Source: Chryseobacterium camelliae (GTDB lineage Bacteria > Bacteroidota > Bacteroidia > Flavobacteriales > Weeksellaceae). From it: a stretch of DNA of 64,000 nucleotides. Below, one piece after another: positions 8,182 through 17,408 of this stretch. Position 1 is the first letter of the stretch; each line of letters begins with the position of its first letter. The position numbers and the translations under genes are program-made. Under the pieces are notes generated by a model. It saw only the letters and a program-made list of their open reading frames with translations, was not told where the DNA came from and searched no databases. Where the stretch lies: the NCBI RefSeq assembly GCF_002770595.1, contig NZ_CP022986.1, positions 1,984,001 through 2,048,000 on the forward strand. The letters run 5' to 3'.

Positions 8182-10371
8182 ATGAATAAAACAATTATCA
8201 CCTTAGGATTTCTTGTCCTGTCTTCAGCAGCATACTCACAGATGAAGTATGCTCCCGTTACGGATACGGTCAGGATCCAGACTATTGAAGACGTTAACCT
8301 TCATAAAACCGGAAATCCGAATAAAGCCCGGCCTTTATCTACAAAATCGAATCTTACGGTGATGGAAAACCCTCAGCCGATCTCCATTGTTACCCACGAG
8401 ATTATTGAGCAGCAACAGGCAAGACAGCTGAGTGATGTGATAAAAAATGTAAACGGAATTTATCTTACGTCTTCTAGAGGAGGTTCACAAGACAGCTTCG
8501 GGGGACGCGGATTCACGTTTGCCAATGATAATATCTTCAAGAACGGAGCCAGAGTCAACAGTGGTGTTTTCCCTGAAGTAACCAGCCTTGAAAGAGTGGA
8601 AGTGCTGAAAGGAGCCAATGCGATGCTGTACGGAAATGTGGGACCCGGCGGGATTGTGAACCTGATTACCAAAAAGCCGAGGTTTGAGTTTGGTGGTACC
8701 CTGGGATTCAGCGCCGGAAGCTGGAATGCATACAAACCTACCGTAGATGTTTACGGTCCTCTAAGTAAAAGCGTTGCTTTCAGAATGAACGGGACTTATG
8801 AATATGCAGAAAGTTTCAGGGATGTGGTACAGTCTAAGAAGCATTACTTTAATCCTTCCTTTGTATTTAATATTGGTGAAAATACACAGCTTATCGTAGA
8901 AGGAGATTACCTTCAGCATCAGTTTACGCCGGATTTCGGTATCGGAAGCGTTGTGGATGGTGCAACCGGCATTTCCAGGCTGGCTACAGAAATCAACAGA
9001 AAACAGTTCCTGGGCGCCAACTGGCAGTATCAGACCAATAAACAAGCTACTACGGATGTTATCCTCAACCATAAATTCAGCAACAGCTGGACGTTAAATG
9101 CTGTAGCTTCCTACCAGAACTATACTAAAGATTATTTTTCTACGGAAAGGATACAGTGGAACTACGACTCTTCCAAAAACAACCTGAATCCAAGCTGGAA
9201 AAGAAGTGTAGGAAGAACGTACAACGAACAGAATTATACTTCACTTCAGGTAAACCTCAACGGGGAATTCAAAACCGGAAAGGTAAACCATAAGCTTTTG
9301 GTGGGCACAGACGGAGATTACAGCCAGGCCGACAATTATACCTATGCCATCAGCTCCGGAGACTTCGGAACATTATATCTCAACAACCCTGCTACCTGGA
9401 CCAACGAAGTTACTATGCCTGCTGCTGACAGGTCATACAGGAGAAGAATTCCTACCAAACGCTTTGGGATCTACCTTCAGGATTTTGTTGAACTGACCAA
9501 ATCCATCAAATTACTTGCGGGAATCCGTTATTCTTATCTGACGAACGGCGAATCCAGTGATAATGTATTTATCCCGGGGACCAAAATTCCTGCCGTGAGT
9601 GCCGAGACCAAAAACCATGCATTCTCACCTAAGGTTGGACTGGTTTACAACCCGAATGAGAACCTCTCTGTATTTGCAACCTATACGAACTCATTTGTCC
9701 CTAATGCCGGATTTGACTTTTACACCAGAGGAGCCCTGGATCCTTCTATCGTAGATCAATATGAACTCGGAATTAAGAAGAACTTCTGGAACAATGCTGT
9801 CGCTGTAAACCTTTCCGTATACCAGATCAATAACAACAATACATATACGCAGCCCATCAACAATCCTACCGGGGATACTACCCTAAGGATATATGCCGGG
9901 GCAGTGAGGAGCCGCGGAGCGGAGCTGGACCTTACCGGGAATCCGACGAAAAACCTGTCATTAATCGGTGGGGTATCTTATAACAATGCTGTTTATACGA
10001 AAACACCGAATGACGGTTTTGTGGAAGACCAGAGACTGGTAAGGACGCCTGCTTTCACAGCCAATGCCTCAGCATTTTATACCTTCACTGAATTTGCGAA
10101 AGGCCTGGTCATCGGTGCTACTGCATTTTATACCGGAGACCGGAAAGCAGGATGGAATGATGTAAAAGGTCAGTCACAGGTAACCAGGATGATTGATGTT
10201 GGCGGATTTACCACCATAGATCTGAGCTTAGGATATCAGTGGAATAAATTCATGGTCCAGGGAAAACTGGGTAACCTGTTTGATGTGGTGAACTATAATG
10301 TTCACGAGAACTATTCCGTTAATCCTATTATGCCGAGAAACGTTTATTTCACGCTCAACTATAAACTCTGA
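8182..10371 (+). CDS. TonB-dependent siderophore receptor
   Basis: Outer-membrane receptor, 729 aa, for uptake of ferric siderophores driven by TonB-ExbBD. A signal peptide (MNKTIITLGFLVLSSAAYSQ) is followed by a plug domain with QPISIVTHEIIEQQ, RGFTFANDNIFKNG and the LKGANAMLYGNVGPGGIVN block. The 22-strand barrel ends in an aromatic-rich strand (NVYFTLNYKL). The family is the TIGR01783 type. There is no N-terminal carboxypeptidase-like domain, so it is not SusC-like. A PepSY membrane protein follows in the same direction, an arrangement common for siderophore utilisation. Confidence 0.93.
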   Translation: MNKTIITLGFLVLSSAAYSQMKYAPVTDTVRIQTIEDVNLHKTGNPNKARPLSTKSNLTVMENPQPISIVTHEIIEQQQARQLSDVIKNVNGIYLTSSRGGSQDSFGGRGFTFANDNIFKNGARVNSGVFPEVTSLERVEVLKGANAMLYGNVGPGGIVNLITKKPRFEFGGTLGFSAGSWNAYKPTVDVYGPLSKSVAFRMNGTYEYAESFRDVVQSKKHYFNPSFVFNIGENTQLIVEGDYLQHQFTPDFGIGSVVDGATGISRLATEINRKQFLGANWQYQTNKQATTDVILNHKFSNSWTLNAVASYQNYTKDYFSTERIQWNYDSSKNNLNPSWKRSVGRTYNEQNYTSLQVNLNGEFKTGKVNHKLLVGTDGDYSQADNYTYAISSGDFGTLYLNNPATWTNEVTMPAADRSYRRRIPTKRFGIYLQDFVELTKSIKLLAGIRYSYLTNGESSDNVFIPGTKIPAVSAETKNHAFSPKVGLVYNPNENLSVFATYTNSFVPNAGFDFYTRGALDPSIVDQYELGIKKNFWNNAVAVNLSVYQINNNNTYTQPINNPTGDTTLRIYAGAVRSRGAELDLTGNPTKNLSLIGGVSYNNAVYTKTPNDGFVEDQRLVRTPAFTANASAFYTFTEFAKGLVIGATAFYTGDRKAGWNDVKGQSQVTRMIDVGGFTTIDLSLGYQWNKFMVQGKLGNLFDVVNYNVHENYSVNPIMPRNVYFTLNYKL

Positions 10372-10395
10372 TCGTTAAATAACACTAATTTTGCC

Positions 10396-10425
10396 AGGTG
10401 GAAGAAGCGTAGGTTTCTTCCACCT
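10396..10425. other. Strong 11-bp hairpin between receptor and PepSY genes
   Basis: 10396-10406 pairs perfectly with 10415-10425 around an 8-nt loop. No T-run follows on either strand, so it is not a standard terminator. It may stabilise or process a receptor-PepSY transcript. Confidence 0.6.
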
Positions 10426-10453
10426 GCTCATTAAAAAAACAAAAATTTCATAT

Positions 10454-10969
10454 ATGGATAAGATCAAAGACACGAGAAGCTTTATGCGTGTTACCCACCG
10501 TTACCTGGGTTATTTTCTGGCAGGCATCATGGCTGTATATGCCATCAGTGGTGTTCTGCTGGTGTACCGGGACACCGATTTACTGAAAAAGGAAAAACAT
10601 TATGATAAAGCAGTCGGAAAAAACCTGTCGGAAAAAGAACTCGGCAAGGAACTCAAAATAAAAAACCTGGAGATTGAGAAAACGGAAAACGGCATTCTAT
10701 ATTTTAAGCAGGGAACCTATAATTCAGAGACCGGCCAGGCTCAGTACGATAAAAAAGAACTGCCTTTTGTCCTGGATAAGATGACCAAGCTTCACAAATC
10801 CCAGTCTAAGGACGCCCTGTCTCCGCTGAATACCTTTTTCGGTATTGCCCTGTTCTTTTTTGTCATCTCCAGTTTCTGGATGTTCAATCCTAAAACCAAA
10901 GCTTTTAAGCGCGGTATGGTTTTCACTATTGCAGGACTCATTGTCTCCATTATTCTTTTATTTGTATAG
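10454..10969 (+). CDS. PepSY domain membrane protein, probably for siderophore-iron use
   Basis: 171 aa when started at ATG 10454; the open frame runs further up only through the intergenic hairpin using TTG. It has a conserved N-terminus (FMRVTHRYLGYFLAGIMAVYAISGVLLVY), which is transmembrane helix 1 with the HRYLG motif of PepSY_TM proteins. A periplasmic loop follows, then two more helices (FFGIALFFFVISSFWMF and the C-terminal FTIAGLIVSIILLFV). It is shorter than full PepSY reductases. Its position behind the TonB receptor suggests a role in reducing or releasing siderophore-bound iron, as shown for related proteins; this is inference. Confidence 0.75.
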   Translation: MDKIKDTRSFMRVTHRYLGYFLAGIMAVYAISGVLLVYRDTDLLKKEKHYDKAVGKNLSEKELGKELKIKNLEIEKTENGILYFKQGTYNSETGQAQYDKKELPFVLDKMTKLHKSQSKDALSPLNTFFGIALFFFVISSFWMFNPKTKAFKRGMVFTIAGLIVSIILLFV

Positions 10970-11097
10970 ATAGTATAATATAACATTTCAGGATAGATTC
11001 CTGTTAATGCCTGTCAAATCTCATATTTTAATGTTGTGGCACATTTATTGTTCTTCCCAAGACCTAGAATAATAAATTATCTATTAAATTATAAATT

Positions 11098-11688
11098 ATG
11101 AAAAAATTAATCTTTACAGGTATACTTGCGGTAGCCGGATTAGCATCTACTGCGAATGCTCAAATTCAAAAAGGAAACTGGATGGTAGGTGGTAACCTAG
11201 TAGGAGCAAATTTCGGATTGAATACTGGTGGCGGATATAACTTTGCCATTCAGCCAAAAGCTGCTTATTTTGTTGAAGACAATGTAGCTGTCGGTGGTTA
11301 CGTAGATTTAGGCTTCAGCGGAGCTAAAAACTCACCTACTACATTTACTTATAACGTAGGAGCTTTAGGACGTTATTATCTTTCTCCGGGAGAGCAGGGA
11401 GTAGACAATCTTCTTAATCACGGAAGATGGTTCTTCGAAGGTAACTTAGGTGTTGGAGGTACTTCAATCTCTAAAGGAGGTTCTTCTTCCAACGGTCTTA
11501 ACTTCGGATTCGGTCCTGGATACTCTTACTTCATTACGCCTAATATCGGTCTTGAAGGTTTGGTAAAATATGACGCCAATGCCGGATTCGGTAATGGTGG
11601 ATATACGAACAGAATTACTTTCGGACTTGGTTTCCAGATTTACCTTCCATCTTCAAAGGGTAGAGAAGTTATCAATGATGTAAAATAA
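11098..11688 (+). CDS. Outer-membrane beta-barrel (porin-family) protein
   Basis: 196 aa with a clear signal peptide (MKKLIFTGILAVAGLASTANAQ). Alternating hydrophobic, Gly- and aromatic-rich strands follow and end in RITFGLGFQIYLPS, the usual form of small 8-10 strand barrels (OmpA/OmpW-like beta-barrel Pfam clan). Codon choice is strongly biased to a few codons, which suggests high expression. It stands alone and ends at a strong bidirectional terminator. No enzymatic function is visible. Confidence 0.85.
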   Translation: MKKLIFTGILAVAGLASTANAQIQKGNWMVGGNLVGANFGLNTGGGYNFAIQPKAAYFVEDNVAVGGYVDLGFSGAKNSPTTFTYNVGALGRYYLSPGEQGVDNLLNHGRWFFEGNLGVGGTSISKGGSSSNGLNFGFGPGYSYFITPNIGLEGLVKYDANAGFGNGGYTNRITFGLGFQIYLPSSKGREVINDVK

Positions 11689-11723
11689 TCACTCACTTCA
11701 CATACACATATATATCACAAAAG

Positions 11724-11757
11724 AAAAGCGCATCGGAAATTATTCCGATGCGCTTTT
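11724..11757. terminator. Bidirectional terminator, 15-bp perfect stem
   Basis: 11724-11738 pairs with 11743-11757 around the loop ATTA, with A/T runs on both sides. It serves the barrel gene on the plus strand and the peroxiredoxin on the minus strand. Confidence 0.95.
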
Positions 11758-11791
11758 TCAATTAAAACTAAACTATAAAAAATCAAATCAA

Positions 11792-12427
11792 TCATCTATT
11801 CGGTTGCGGAGTATACCTCAGATAAGGTTTAATTTCCTTTACTCCTTTCGGGAACAGCGCTTTGGCATCCTCAGTACTTACGGCAGGCGGAATAATAACA
11901 TCGTCTCCGTCTTTCCAGTTGACAGGGGTGGCAATCTTGTGTGAATCAACCAACTGAAGAGAATCCAGCACCCTGATTATTTCATCAAAGTTCCTTCCTG
12001 TAGAGGCAGGGTAGGTAATAATCAGCCTTACTTTTTTCTGCGGATCGATGATCAGCAGCGAACGAACAGTAGCGGTTGCTGATGCATTAGGATGGATGAA
12101 ATCATACAGTTCCGAAATTTTCCGGTCTTTATCGGCAATAATCGGGAACTGAACATCGGTTTCCTGGGTTTCATTAATATCTTTAATCCAATTCTGATGA
12201 TCCTCTACTCCATCTACGCTCAGAGCAATAACTTTGGTATCACGTTTGTCAAATTCCGACTTCAGCTTTGAGGTGTATCCAAGTTCAGTAGTGCAAACCG
12301 GCGTATAATCTGCCGGATGGGAAAACAGGATTCCCCAGGAATCTCCCAGAAATTCATGAAAACGGATGGGTCCGGCTGATGTTTCAGCCTGGAAGTCAGG
12401 TACGGTATCTCCTAGTTTTATTGACAT
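11792..12427 (-). CDS. 1-Cys peroxiredoxin (Prx6 type)
   Basis: Thiol peroxidase that reduces H2O2 and organic hydroperoxides. The peroxidatic Cys45 lies in HPADYTPVCTTELG. The longer C-terminal domain, with DGDDVIIPPAVSTEDAKALF and the final YLRYTPQP, is characteristic of the Prx6/1-Cys branch, as is the length of 211 aa. It is monocistronic, preceded by a near-ideal promoter and closed by a strong terminator. Confidence 0.95.
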   Translation of the reverse strand: MSIKLGDTVPDFQAETSAGPIRFHEFLGDSWGILFSHPADYTPVCTTELGYTSKLKSEFDKRDTKVIALSVDGVEDHQNWIKDINETQETDVQFPIIADKDRKISELYDFIHPNASATATVRSLLIIDPQKKVRLIITYPASTGRNFDEIIRVLDSLQLVDSHKIATPVNWKDGDDVIIPPAVSTEDAKALFPKGVKEIKPYLRYTPQPNR

Positions 12428-12451
12428 AATATTTTGTTTATTGTTAGTCTA

Positions 12452-12482
12452 CAAATTTAATAGACTTTTTGAGACTGGCAAA
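12452..12482 (-). promoter_or_regulatory. Bacteroidota-type promoter of the peroxiredoxin gene
   Basis: On the minus strand TTTG (12479-12482) is followed by exactly 19 bases and then TAAATTTG (12452-12459). This is a perfect match to the TTTG-N19-TAnnTTTG consensus. The predicted leader is about 20 nt. Confidence 0.8.
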
Positions 12483-12521
12483 ATTTTTGTTGAAAATCTA
12501 GCTTATTCTTATATTTACCGT

Positions 12522-13406
12522 ATGGATAAAAGTGGATTAGGTTATATTGATGTCGTTTACAATGTTTTAGAAAACTGGTACCTGAAATTTGCCGCAGTAA
12601 CTCCGAAGCTGGTGGTAGGGATCCTGGTGTTCTTATTTTTTATGATTGCCAGTAAATACCTCAGCAAGGTTGCGGTAAAACTGTTTCATAAATTTTTTCC
12701 GAAAAGCAAGAGGGAAAGTTCACTGGTGACGCTGATCGGTATCTTCAGGTTCCTGATTGTTGTTATGGGTACTTTTATTGCCCTGGAGATCATGGGATTC
12801 AGCGGGTTTTTATGGAAATTCATCGGAAGTCTCGGAGTTGCCGGGGTGATTGCCGGGGTTGCACTGAAAGATCTTGTTTCAAGTATTTTTTCCGGGATGC
12901 TTATCGGGATTGACAAAGCGTTTAAGGTAGGCGATTATGTTATTATCGGAGGTAATTCAGGTACCGTATCGGAAATCGGGTTCCTGACAACAAAGATTAT
13001 CAGTGACGATGGTAAAAAAGTATATATCCCCAATCAGGTTATTTTCAATGCCCCGTTTTCCAATATTACAGCTTCTCCGCAGCGGAAGATCATTTTTAAT
13101 TTTGACATTCCCGCAGATGAAAACCTTGCCCAGGCCCAACAGGGTATTCTTGAAGTCATTCAAAGTCTGAATAATATTGACCGTAACGATACTGCCGAAG
13201 TGATTTTTACCGATTTAAAACAAGGAGTATTCAACCTTCAGGCTAAATTCTGGATGGCAGTAGGAGCCAACATGATGCAGGTGAAGAGCGAAGCTTATAT
13301 GAAAATAAAACAACGCCTTGATGCAGACGGCATCCAGCTCGTCACTCCTACCAGCATTAATATCAATGGTACAGATACACTGATCAAGAATAAGGATGAA
13401 CAATAG
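12522..13406 (+). CDS. Small-conductance mechanosensitive channel (MscS family)
   Basis: Inner-membrane channel that opens under tension and protects against osmotic downshock. From ATG 12522 it is 294 aa; longer readings run back into the divergent peroxiredoxin gene. Three N-terminal helices end in the Gly/Ala-rich pore helix (GSLGVAGVIAGVALKDLVSSIFSG). The beta domain contains GDYVIIGGNSGTVSEIGFLTT and VYIPNQVIFNAPFSN, the conserved MscS blocks. Length and topology match the short MscS type. It is monocistronic. Confidence 0.93.
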   Translation: MDKSGLGYIDVVYNVLENWYLKFAAVTPKLVVGILVFLFFMIASKYLSKVAVKLFHKFFPKSKRESSLVTLIGIFRFLIVVMGTFIALEIMGFSGFLWKFIGSLGVAGVIAGVALKDLVSSIFSGMLIGIDKAFKVGDYVIIGGNSGTVSEIGFLTTKIISDDGKKVYIPNQVIFNAPFSNITASPQRKIIFNFDIPADENLAQAQQGILEVIQSLNNIDRNDTAEVIFTDLKQGVFNLQAKFWMAVGANMMQVKSEAYMKIKQRLDADGIQLVTPTSININGTDTLIKNKDEQ

Positions 13407-13495
13407 AAAAAGCAACGGTGAAGCTGTTTTTAAATCTTTATATACAGCATATCATAGGAAACCTCAATTTCCGCAGATCAAAATACAATCCAAAA

Positions 13496-13522
13496 AAAAC
13501 CGCCTTTAAAAAAGGCGGTTTT
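13496..13522. terminator. Bidirectional terminator between mscS and sucC
   Basis: 13496-13507 pairs with 13511-13522 (AAAACCGCCTTT stem) with a three-base loop. T-runs occur in both reading directions. Confidence 0.93.
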
Positions 13523-13541
13523 AATATTATGAGTCAAGCAA

Positions 13542-14732
13542 TTATGCTAAAACTTCTTTTACTTTATTGGCAGCTTCTTCCAATGTAATGGCAGAATGTA
13601 CCGGCAGACCTGATTCGTCGATCAGCCTTTTAGCTTCAACGGCATTAGTCCCCTGAAGTCTTACGATCAACGGAACCGGAAGGCTTCCCATTGCTTTGTA
13701 AGCATCTACCACTCCCTGTGCTACTCTGTCACATCTTACGATACCTCCGAAGATATTGATCAGGATTGCCTTTACGTTCGGGTCTCTCAGGATAATTCCG
13801 AAAGCCGTCTGTACTCTCTGGGCATCAGCCGTTCCTCCTACGTCCAGGAAGTTGGCAGGGTTACCGCCGGATAATTTAATGATATCCATGGTAGCCATAG
13901 CAAGACCTGCTCCGTTTACCATACAGGCAACGTTACCGTCCAGTTTCACGAAGTTAAGACCAGCTTCACCTGCTTCTACGTCCATTGGGTCTTCTTCTCT
14001 CGTATCTCTCAACTCAGCTAAGTCTTTGTGACGGAATAATGAATTGTCATCTAAAGTTACTTTAGCATCTACCGCGATAATTTTATTATCAGATGTCTTC
14101 AATACCGGGTTGATTTCAAACAGAGAGGCATCAATTCCTGTATAAGCATTGTATAAAGAGGTAATGAATTTTGTAAATTCTTTGAAAGCATTTCCTTCAA
14201 GACCTAAGTTGAAAGCAATTTTTCTGGCCTGGAAACCCTGAAGACCCAAAGCAGGATCAATGATTTCTTTGTGGATCAGATGAGGGGTTACTTCAGCAAC
14301 GTGCTCAATGTCCATACCGCCTTCTGTAGAGTATACTACGGTATTTTTGCCTTCAGCCCTGTCTAAAAGAATAGAAACGTAAAATTCTTTCGTTTCAGTT
14401 TCTCCCGGATAATATACATCTTCCGCAACCAAAACAGAATTCACTTTTTTACCTTCAGCAGAAGTCTGCGGAGTAATCAGCTGCATCCCGATGATGTTCT
14501 GTGCATTTTCCTTCAGCTTGTCCATGTTCGGGGAAAACTTTACACCACCGCCTTTACCTCGTCCACCGGCATGGATCTGTGCTTTTACCACCCAGCCCTG
14601 AGCGCCTGTTTCGGCAGTCAATTTTTCAGCAGCAGCTACGGCTTCGTCTACGTTATTCGCTACGAAACCGCGTTGGATCGCTACTCCATACTTTGATAAA
14701 ATCTCTTTTGATTGATACTCGTGAAGATTCAT
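13542..14732 (-). CDS. sucC: Succinyl-CoA ligase [ADP-forming] beta subunit
   Basis: TCA-cycle enzyme subunit that, with SucD, converts succinyl-CoA to succinate with ATP/GTP formation. At 396 aa it has the family length. The N-terminus MNLHEYQSKEILSKYGV is diagnostic. The ATP-grasp domain has KAQIHAGGRGKGGGVK, and the C-terminal ligase domain has NFLDVGG and INIFGGIVRCD. The sucD gene is not adjacent, which is common in flavobacteria. The stretch just before the start codon holds three tandem copies of an 8-mer. Confidence 0.97.
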   Translation of the reverse strand: MNLHEYQSKEILSKYGVAIQRGFVANNVDEAVAAAEKLTAETGAQGWVVKAQIHAGGRGKGGGVKFSPNMDKLKENAQNIIGMQLITPQTSAEGKKVNSVLVAEDVYYPGETETKEFYVSILLDRAEGKNTVVYSTEGGMDIEHVAEVTPHLIHKEIIDPALGLQGFQARKIAFNLGLEGNAFKEFTKFITSLYNAYTGIDASLFEINPVLKTSDNKIIAVDAKVTLDDNSLFRHKDLAELRDTREEDPMDVEAGEAGLNFVKLDGNVACMVNGAGLAMATMDIIKLSGGNPANFLDVGGTADAQRVQTAFGIILRDPNVKAILINIFGGIVRCDRVAQGVVDAYKAMGSLPVPLIVRLQGTNAVEAKRLIDESGLPVHSAITLEEAANKVKEVLA

Positions 14733-14756
14733 ATTATTTTATTATTTTATTATTTT
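14733..14756. repeat. Tandem octamer repeat directly before the sucC start codon
   Basis: attatttt is repeated three times without error (14733-14740, 14741-14748, 14749-14756), in contact with the sucC ATG on the minus strand. It occupies the translation-initiation region. Confidence 0.85.
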
Positions 14757-14777
14757 ATTTTAATAGTTAAAGGTTGA

Positions 14778-14785
14778 CAAATTTA
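14778..14785 (-). promoter_or_regulatory. -7 element (TAAATTTG) of sucC
   Basis: Perfect TAnnTTTG match. An upstream TTTC (14805-14808) at 19-bp spacing is a one-base variant of the -33 element. Confidence 0.55.
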
Positions 14786-15056
14786 ATAAAAATGAATAAG
14801 GCAGGAAAGAATTTATTCATCTTTTAACTCATTAGCATGGAGCACAGACTGCTGAAAATCATTAAGACTGAGCAGACCTGTTATTGTACATCTGATTTAT
14901 TTCACAGCCAGTAGTTTATCCTGTGAATTATTCCCGGACATTTACATCCTTCAAGCAATGAAATTTAGAAATCAATATAATAGTATTACTATCTTTAAAG
15001 ATTGTTTTATTATAACTGGTATATATTTTGCTATTTTCCATGAGTCACTTACAGAT
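14786..15056. other. Intergenic region between divergent sucC and tetR-like gene
   Basis: The gap holds the sucC promoter and the leader of the TetR-like gene. The first ATG of the latter's frame (14958) starts a 33-codon extension of unconvincing composition. No other gene is visible. Confidence 0.5.
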
Positions 15057-15728
15057 ATGGAATTCCAAGTAAAATTTAGAGTCAACGAACATTTATACCT
15101 AAGGGACCCTGAAACCAGTGCCATAGGTAAATCCATTGTAAAAAATGCCATAGACCTGATCTATGAAATCGGCTTTGAGCATTTTACCTTTAAAAAACTG
15201 TCCCAGAAGATCAGTTCTACGGAAGCGACGATCTACAGGTACTTTTCTTCCAAGCATAAGTTGCTTACGTATATCCTGAACTGGTACTGGTCTTACTTAG
15301 AATTTATTTCCAAACAGAGGCTGCTGGAACTTAAAGATCCGCACCGGAAAATGGAAAAGATCCTGGAAATCATTACGCACAACGATGAAACGCATGATCA
15401 GATTGAAGATTACAACCTGTCAAGGCTTCATAATATCGTTATTTCAGAAAGCAGCAAATCCTATCATGTTAAGGATGTAGACATTATCAATAAAGAGATG
15501 GTTTTCAACCCTTTAAAAAGCCTTTGCGGATTTATTGCGGATGTTATCTCAGATGCCAGCCCGGACTTTGCCTATCCGCGTTCATTTGCCAGTACCCTGC
15601 TGGAGACAGCTCATGACCAGCAGTTTTTCAGTGAACACCTTCCGAAACTCACGGACAATGCAGAACGAAAAGAACACCAGAGATATGTGCTTAACTATCT
15701 TCGACATATAACCTTTAACCTCATATAA
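15057..15728 (+). CDS. TetR/AcrR family transcriptional regulator
   Basis: 223 aa from ATG 15057 (MEFQVKFRVNEHLYLRDPE). The N-terminal helix-turn-helix lies in IVKNAIDLIYEIGFEHFTFK and the following SSTEATIYRYFSSKHKLLTY, the standard TetR layout. The C-terminal ligand domain is not assignable. The next gene starts 5 bases after its stop, so it is the first gene of the four-gene export operon and probably controls it. No palindromic operator stood out in the leader. Confidence 0.85.
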   Translation: MEFQVKFRVNEHLYLRDPETSAIGKSIVKNAIDLIYEIGFEHFTFKKLSQKISSTEATIYRYFSSKHKLLTYILNWYWSYLEFISKQRLLELKDPHRKMEKILEIITHNDETHDQIEDYNLSRLHNIVISESSKSYHVKDVDIINKEMVFNPLKSLCGFIADVISDASPDFAYPRSFASTLLETAHDQQFFSEHLPKLTDNAERKEHQRYVLNYLRHITFNLI

Positions 15729-15733
15729 ACTGT

Positions 15734-17398
15734 ATGGAAACAACACCCAGGGAACAGGGATACAAACTTTTCAGGTACATCACCAAAGAAAAAAAGGATG
15801 TAACCAATATTTATTTCTATGCTATCCTCAGCGGTCTTGTGCAGCTCAGCGTTCCGCTAGGGATACAATCCATCGTAAGCTTTGTGATGGGTGCCACTAT
15901 GGCAACATCCATTTACATCCTCATTTTCTTTGTAGTCATCGGGACGTGGCTGGTTGGTTTTTTCAGGCTGAAAGTCATGCAGATCATTGAAAAGATCCAG
16001 CAGAAGATCTTTGTTGAATTTTCTATTGCCTTTGCTGAAAAGCTCCCCCGAGTCAATCTTTCCAGCACCCGGAAATATTATTTGCCGGAACTGGTCAACC
16101 GTTTTTTTGACACCCAGAACCTCCAGAAAGGAATATCTAAAATACTGCTGGAAATTCCGGCAGCGATCATCCAGATCCTTTTCGGGATCCTGCTGCTTTC
16201 GTTTTACCATCCGTGGTTCCTGGCATTTGGGGCATTAGTTGTACTGAGCGTGGTGATCATCTTTAACTTCACCCTGGAAAGCGGAATAAAATCCAGCCTT
16301 GATGAAAGCGATAAAAAATATGAAACCGCTTCATGGATCGAGGATGTAGCTGCTTCGGTAAAGACCTTCAAAATCAATTCGGAAACAGAAAAGCACCTGA
16401 AGGGTACGGATGAAAGGGTTATGGGATACCTTGACCACCGAACTTCCCATTTCAGGGTTCTGGTGATCCAGTATAAAACCATTATTGCTTTCAAAGTAAT
16501 CATCACACTGGCCATGCTGGTTATCGGTACGTATCTACTGGTCAACCAGAAGCTCAATATCGGCGCTTTTATAGCCACGGAAATTGTCGTCCTGAGCATT
16601 ATGGCAGCTGTTGAGAAACTCATCATCAGCCTGGAGAGTTATTACGACGTCATCGCATCGCTGGCGAAGCTTACCAAAGTAACTGAACTGGCAGAAGAAA
16701 AAAACGGAGAAATCATTCTTTCCCAAAAAGGCGAAGGAATAGAGGTTGAGTTTAAGGATGTGGATTTTAATTTCAATGCCCATGTCCATATCCTCCAGAA
16801 TATCAACTTCACCATCCGGGAAAACAGCATTACGGTTATTTCAGGTGAACTGGGCTCCGGAAAGTCACTCCTGCTGAATATGATGGCAGGATTCTATGAA
16901 CCTTCGGCCGGAAGCATCCTGTTTAATAAAATTCCGCTGAAAAACATTGATAAAAACAAGCTGAGAACAGAAATAGGGGTATACCTTGAAGACATGAGGA
17001 TTATTCAGGGCACTGTACAGGAAAACATTCTTTTAGGCAATGAAACCAGCAGCAGTGAAGATATCCTCCGCCTTTCCGAGCAGATTGGTGCAGAGAATAT
17101 TTCAAATCTTTTTTCCAGCGGGTTCCTGACGGAAATCAGTGAGACAGATCCTGAAATCTCATTCAGCTCAAAGAAAAAAATCCTTCTGCTCAGGGCACTT
17201 ATGGGCAATAAGCACCTTTTGCTGCTGGAAGATCCTATAGACGGCATGAATGAAAAATTCAAGTTTAAAATGCTGCAACACCTGCAGAATATCAAACACA
17301 TGACAACGATTGTGATTGTCTCCCAGAATCCGGATATCCTGCACTATGCAGACCTGCACCTGCATATGGAAAACGGAACGATAAAAAGTTTATCTTAA
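15734..17398 (+). CDS. ABC exporter-like permease/ATPase with degenerate nucleotide-binding site
   Basis: 554 aa: an N-terminal membrane domain of five to six helices (about 25-300), then an ABC cassette, as in type I secretion/exporter half-transporters. No C39 peptidase domain is present. Walker A is intact (GELGSGKS, about residue 370-378). The other sites are altered: the Q-loop position reads YLEDM instead of PQD, the signature LSGGQ is replaced by FSSKKK, Walker B reads LLLLEDP instead of LLLDEP, and the switch His is Gln (VSQNPD). It lies between the TetR regulator and HlyD/TolC genes. ATP binding is likely; normal turnover is doubtful from the sequence. Confidence 0.88.
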   Translation: METTPREQGYKLFRYITKEKKDVTNIYFYAILSGLVQLSVPLGIQSIVSFVMGATMATSIYILIFFVVIGTWLVGFFRLKVMQIIEKIQQKIFVEFSIAFAEKLPRVNLSSTRKYYLPELVNRFFDTQNLQKGISKILLEIPAAIIQILFGILLLSFYHPWFLAFGALVVLSVVIIFNFTLESGIKSSLDESDKKYETASWIEDVAASVKTFKINSETEKHLKGTDERVMGYLDHRTSHFRVLVIQYKTIIAFKVIITLAMLVIGTYLLVNQKLNIGAFIATEIVVLSIMAAVEKLIISLESYYDVIASLAKLTKVTELAEEKNGEIILSQKGEGIEVEFKDVDFNFNAHVHILQNINFTIRENSITVISGELGSGKSLLLNMMAGFYEPSAGSILFNKIPLKNIDKNKLRTEIGVYLEDMRIIQGTVQENILLGNETSSSEDILRLSEQIGAENISNLFSSGFLTEISETDPEISFSSKKKILLLRALMGNKHLLLLEDPIDGMNEKFKFKMLQHLQNIKHMTTIVIVSQNPDILHYADLHLHMENGTIKSLS

Positions 17399-17408
17399 AA
17401 ATACAGGT

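Noticed and set aside
13407..13495. Possible short gene after mscS
   Set aside because: Short frames only, ending in a bidirectional terminator.
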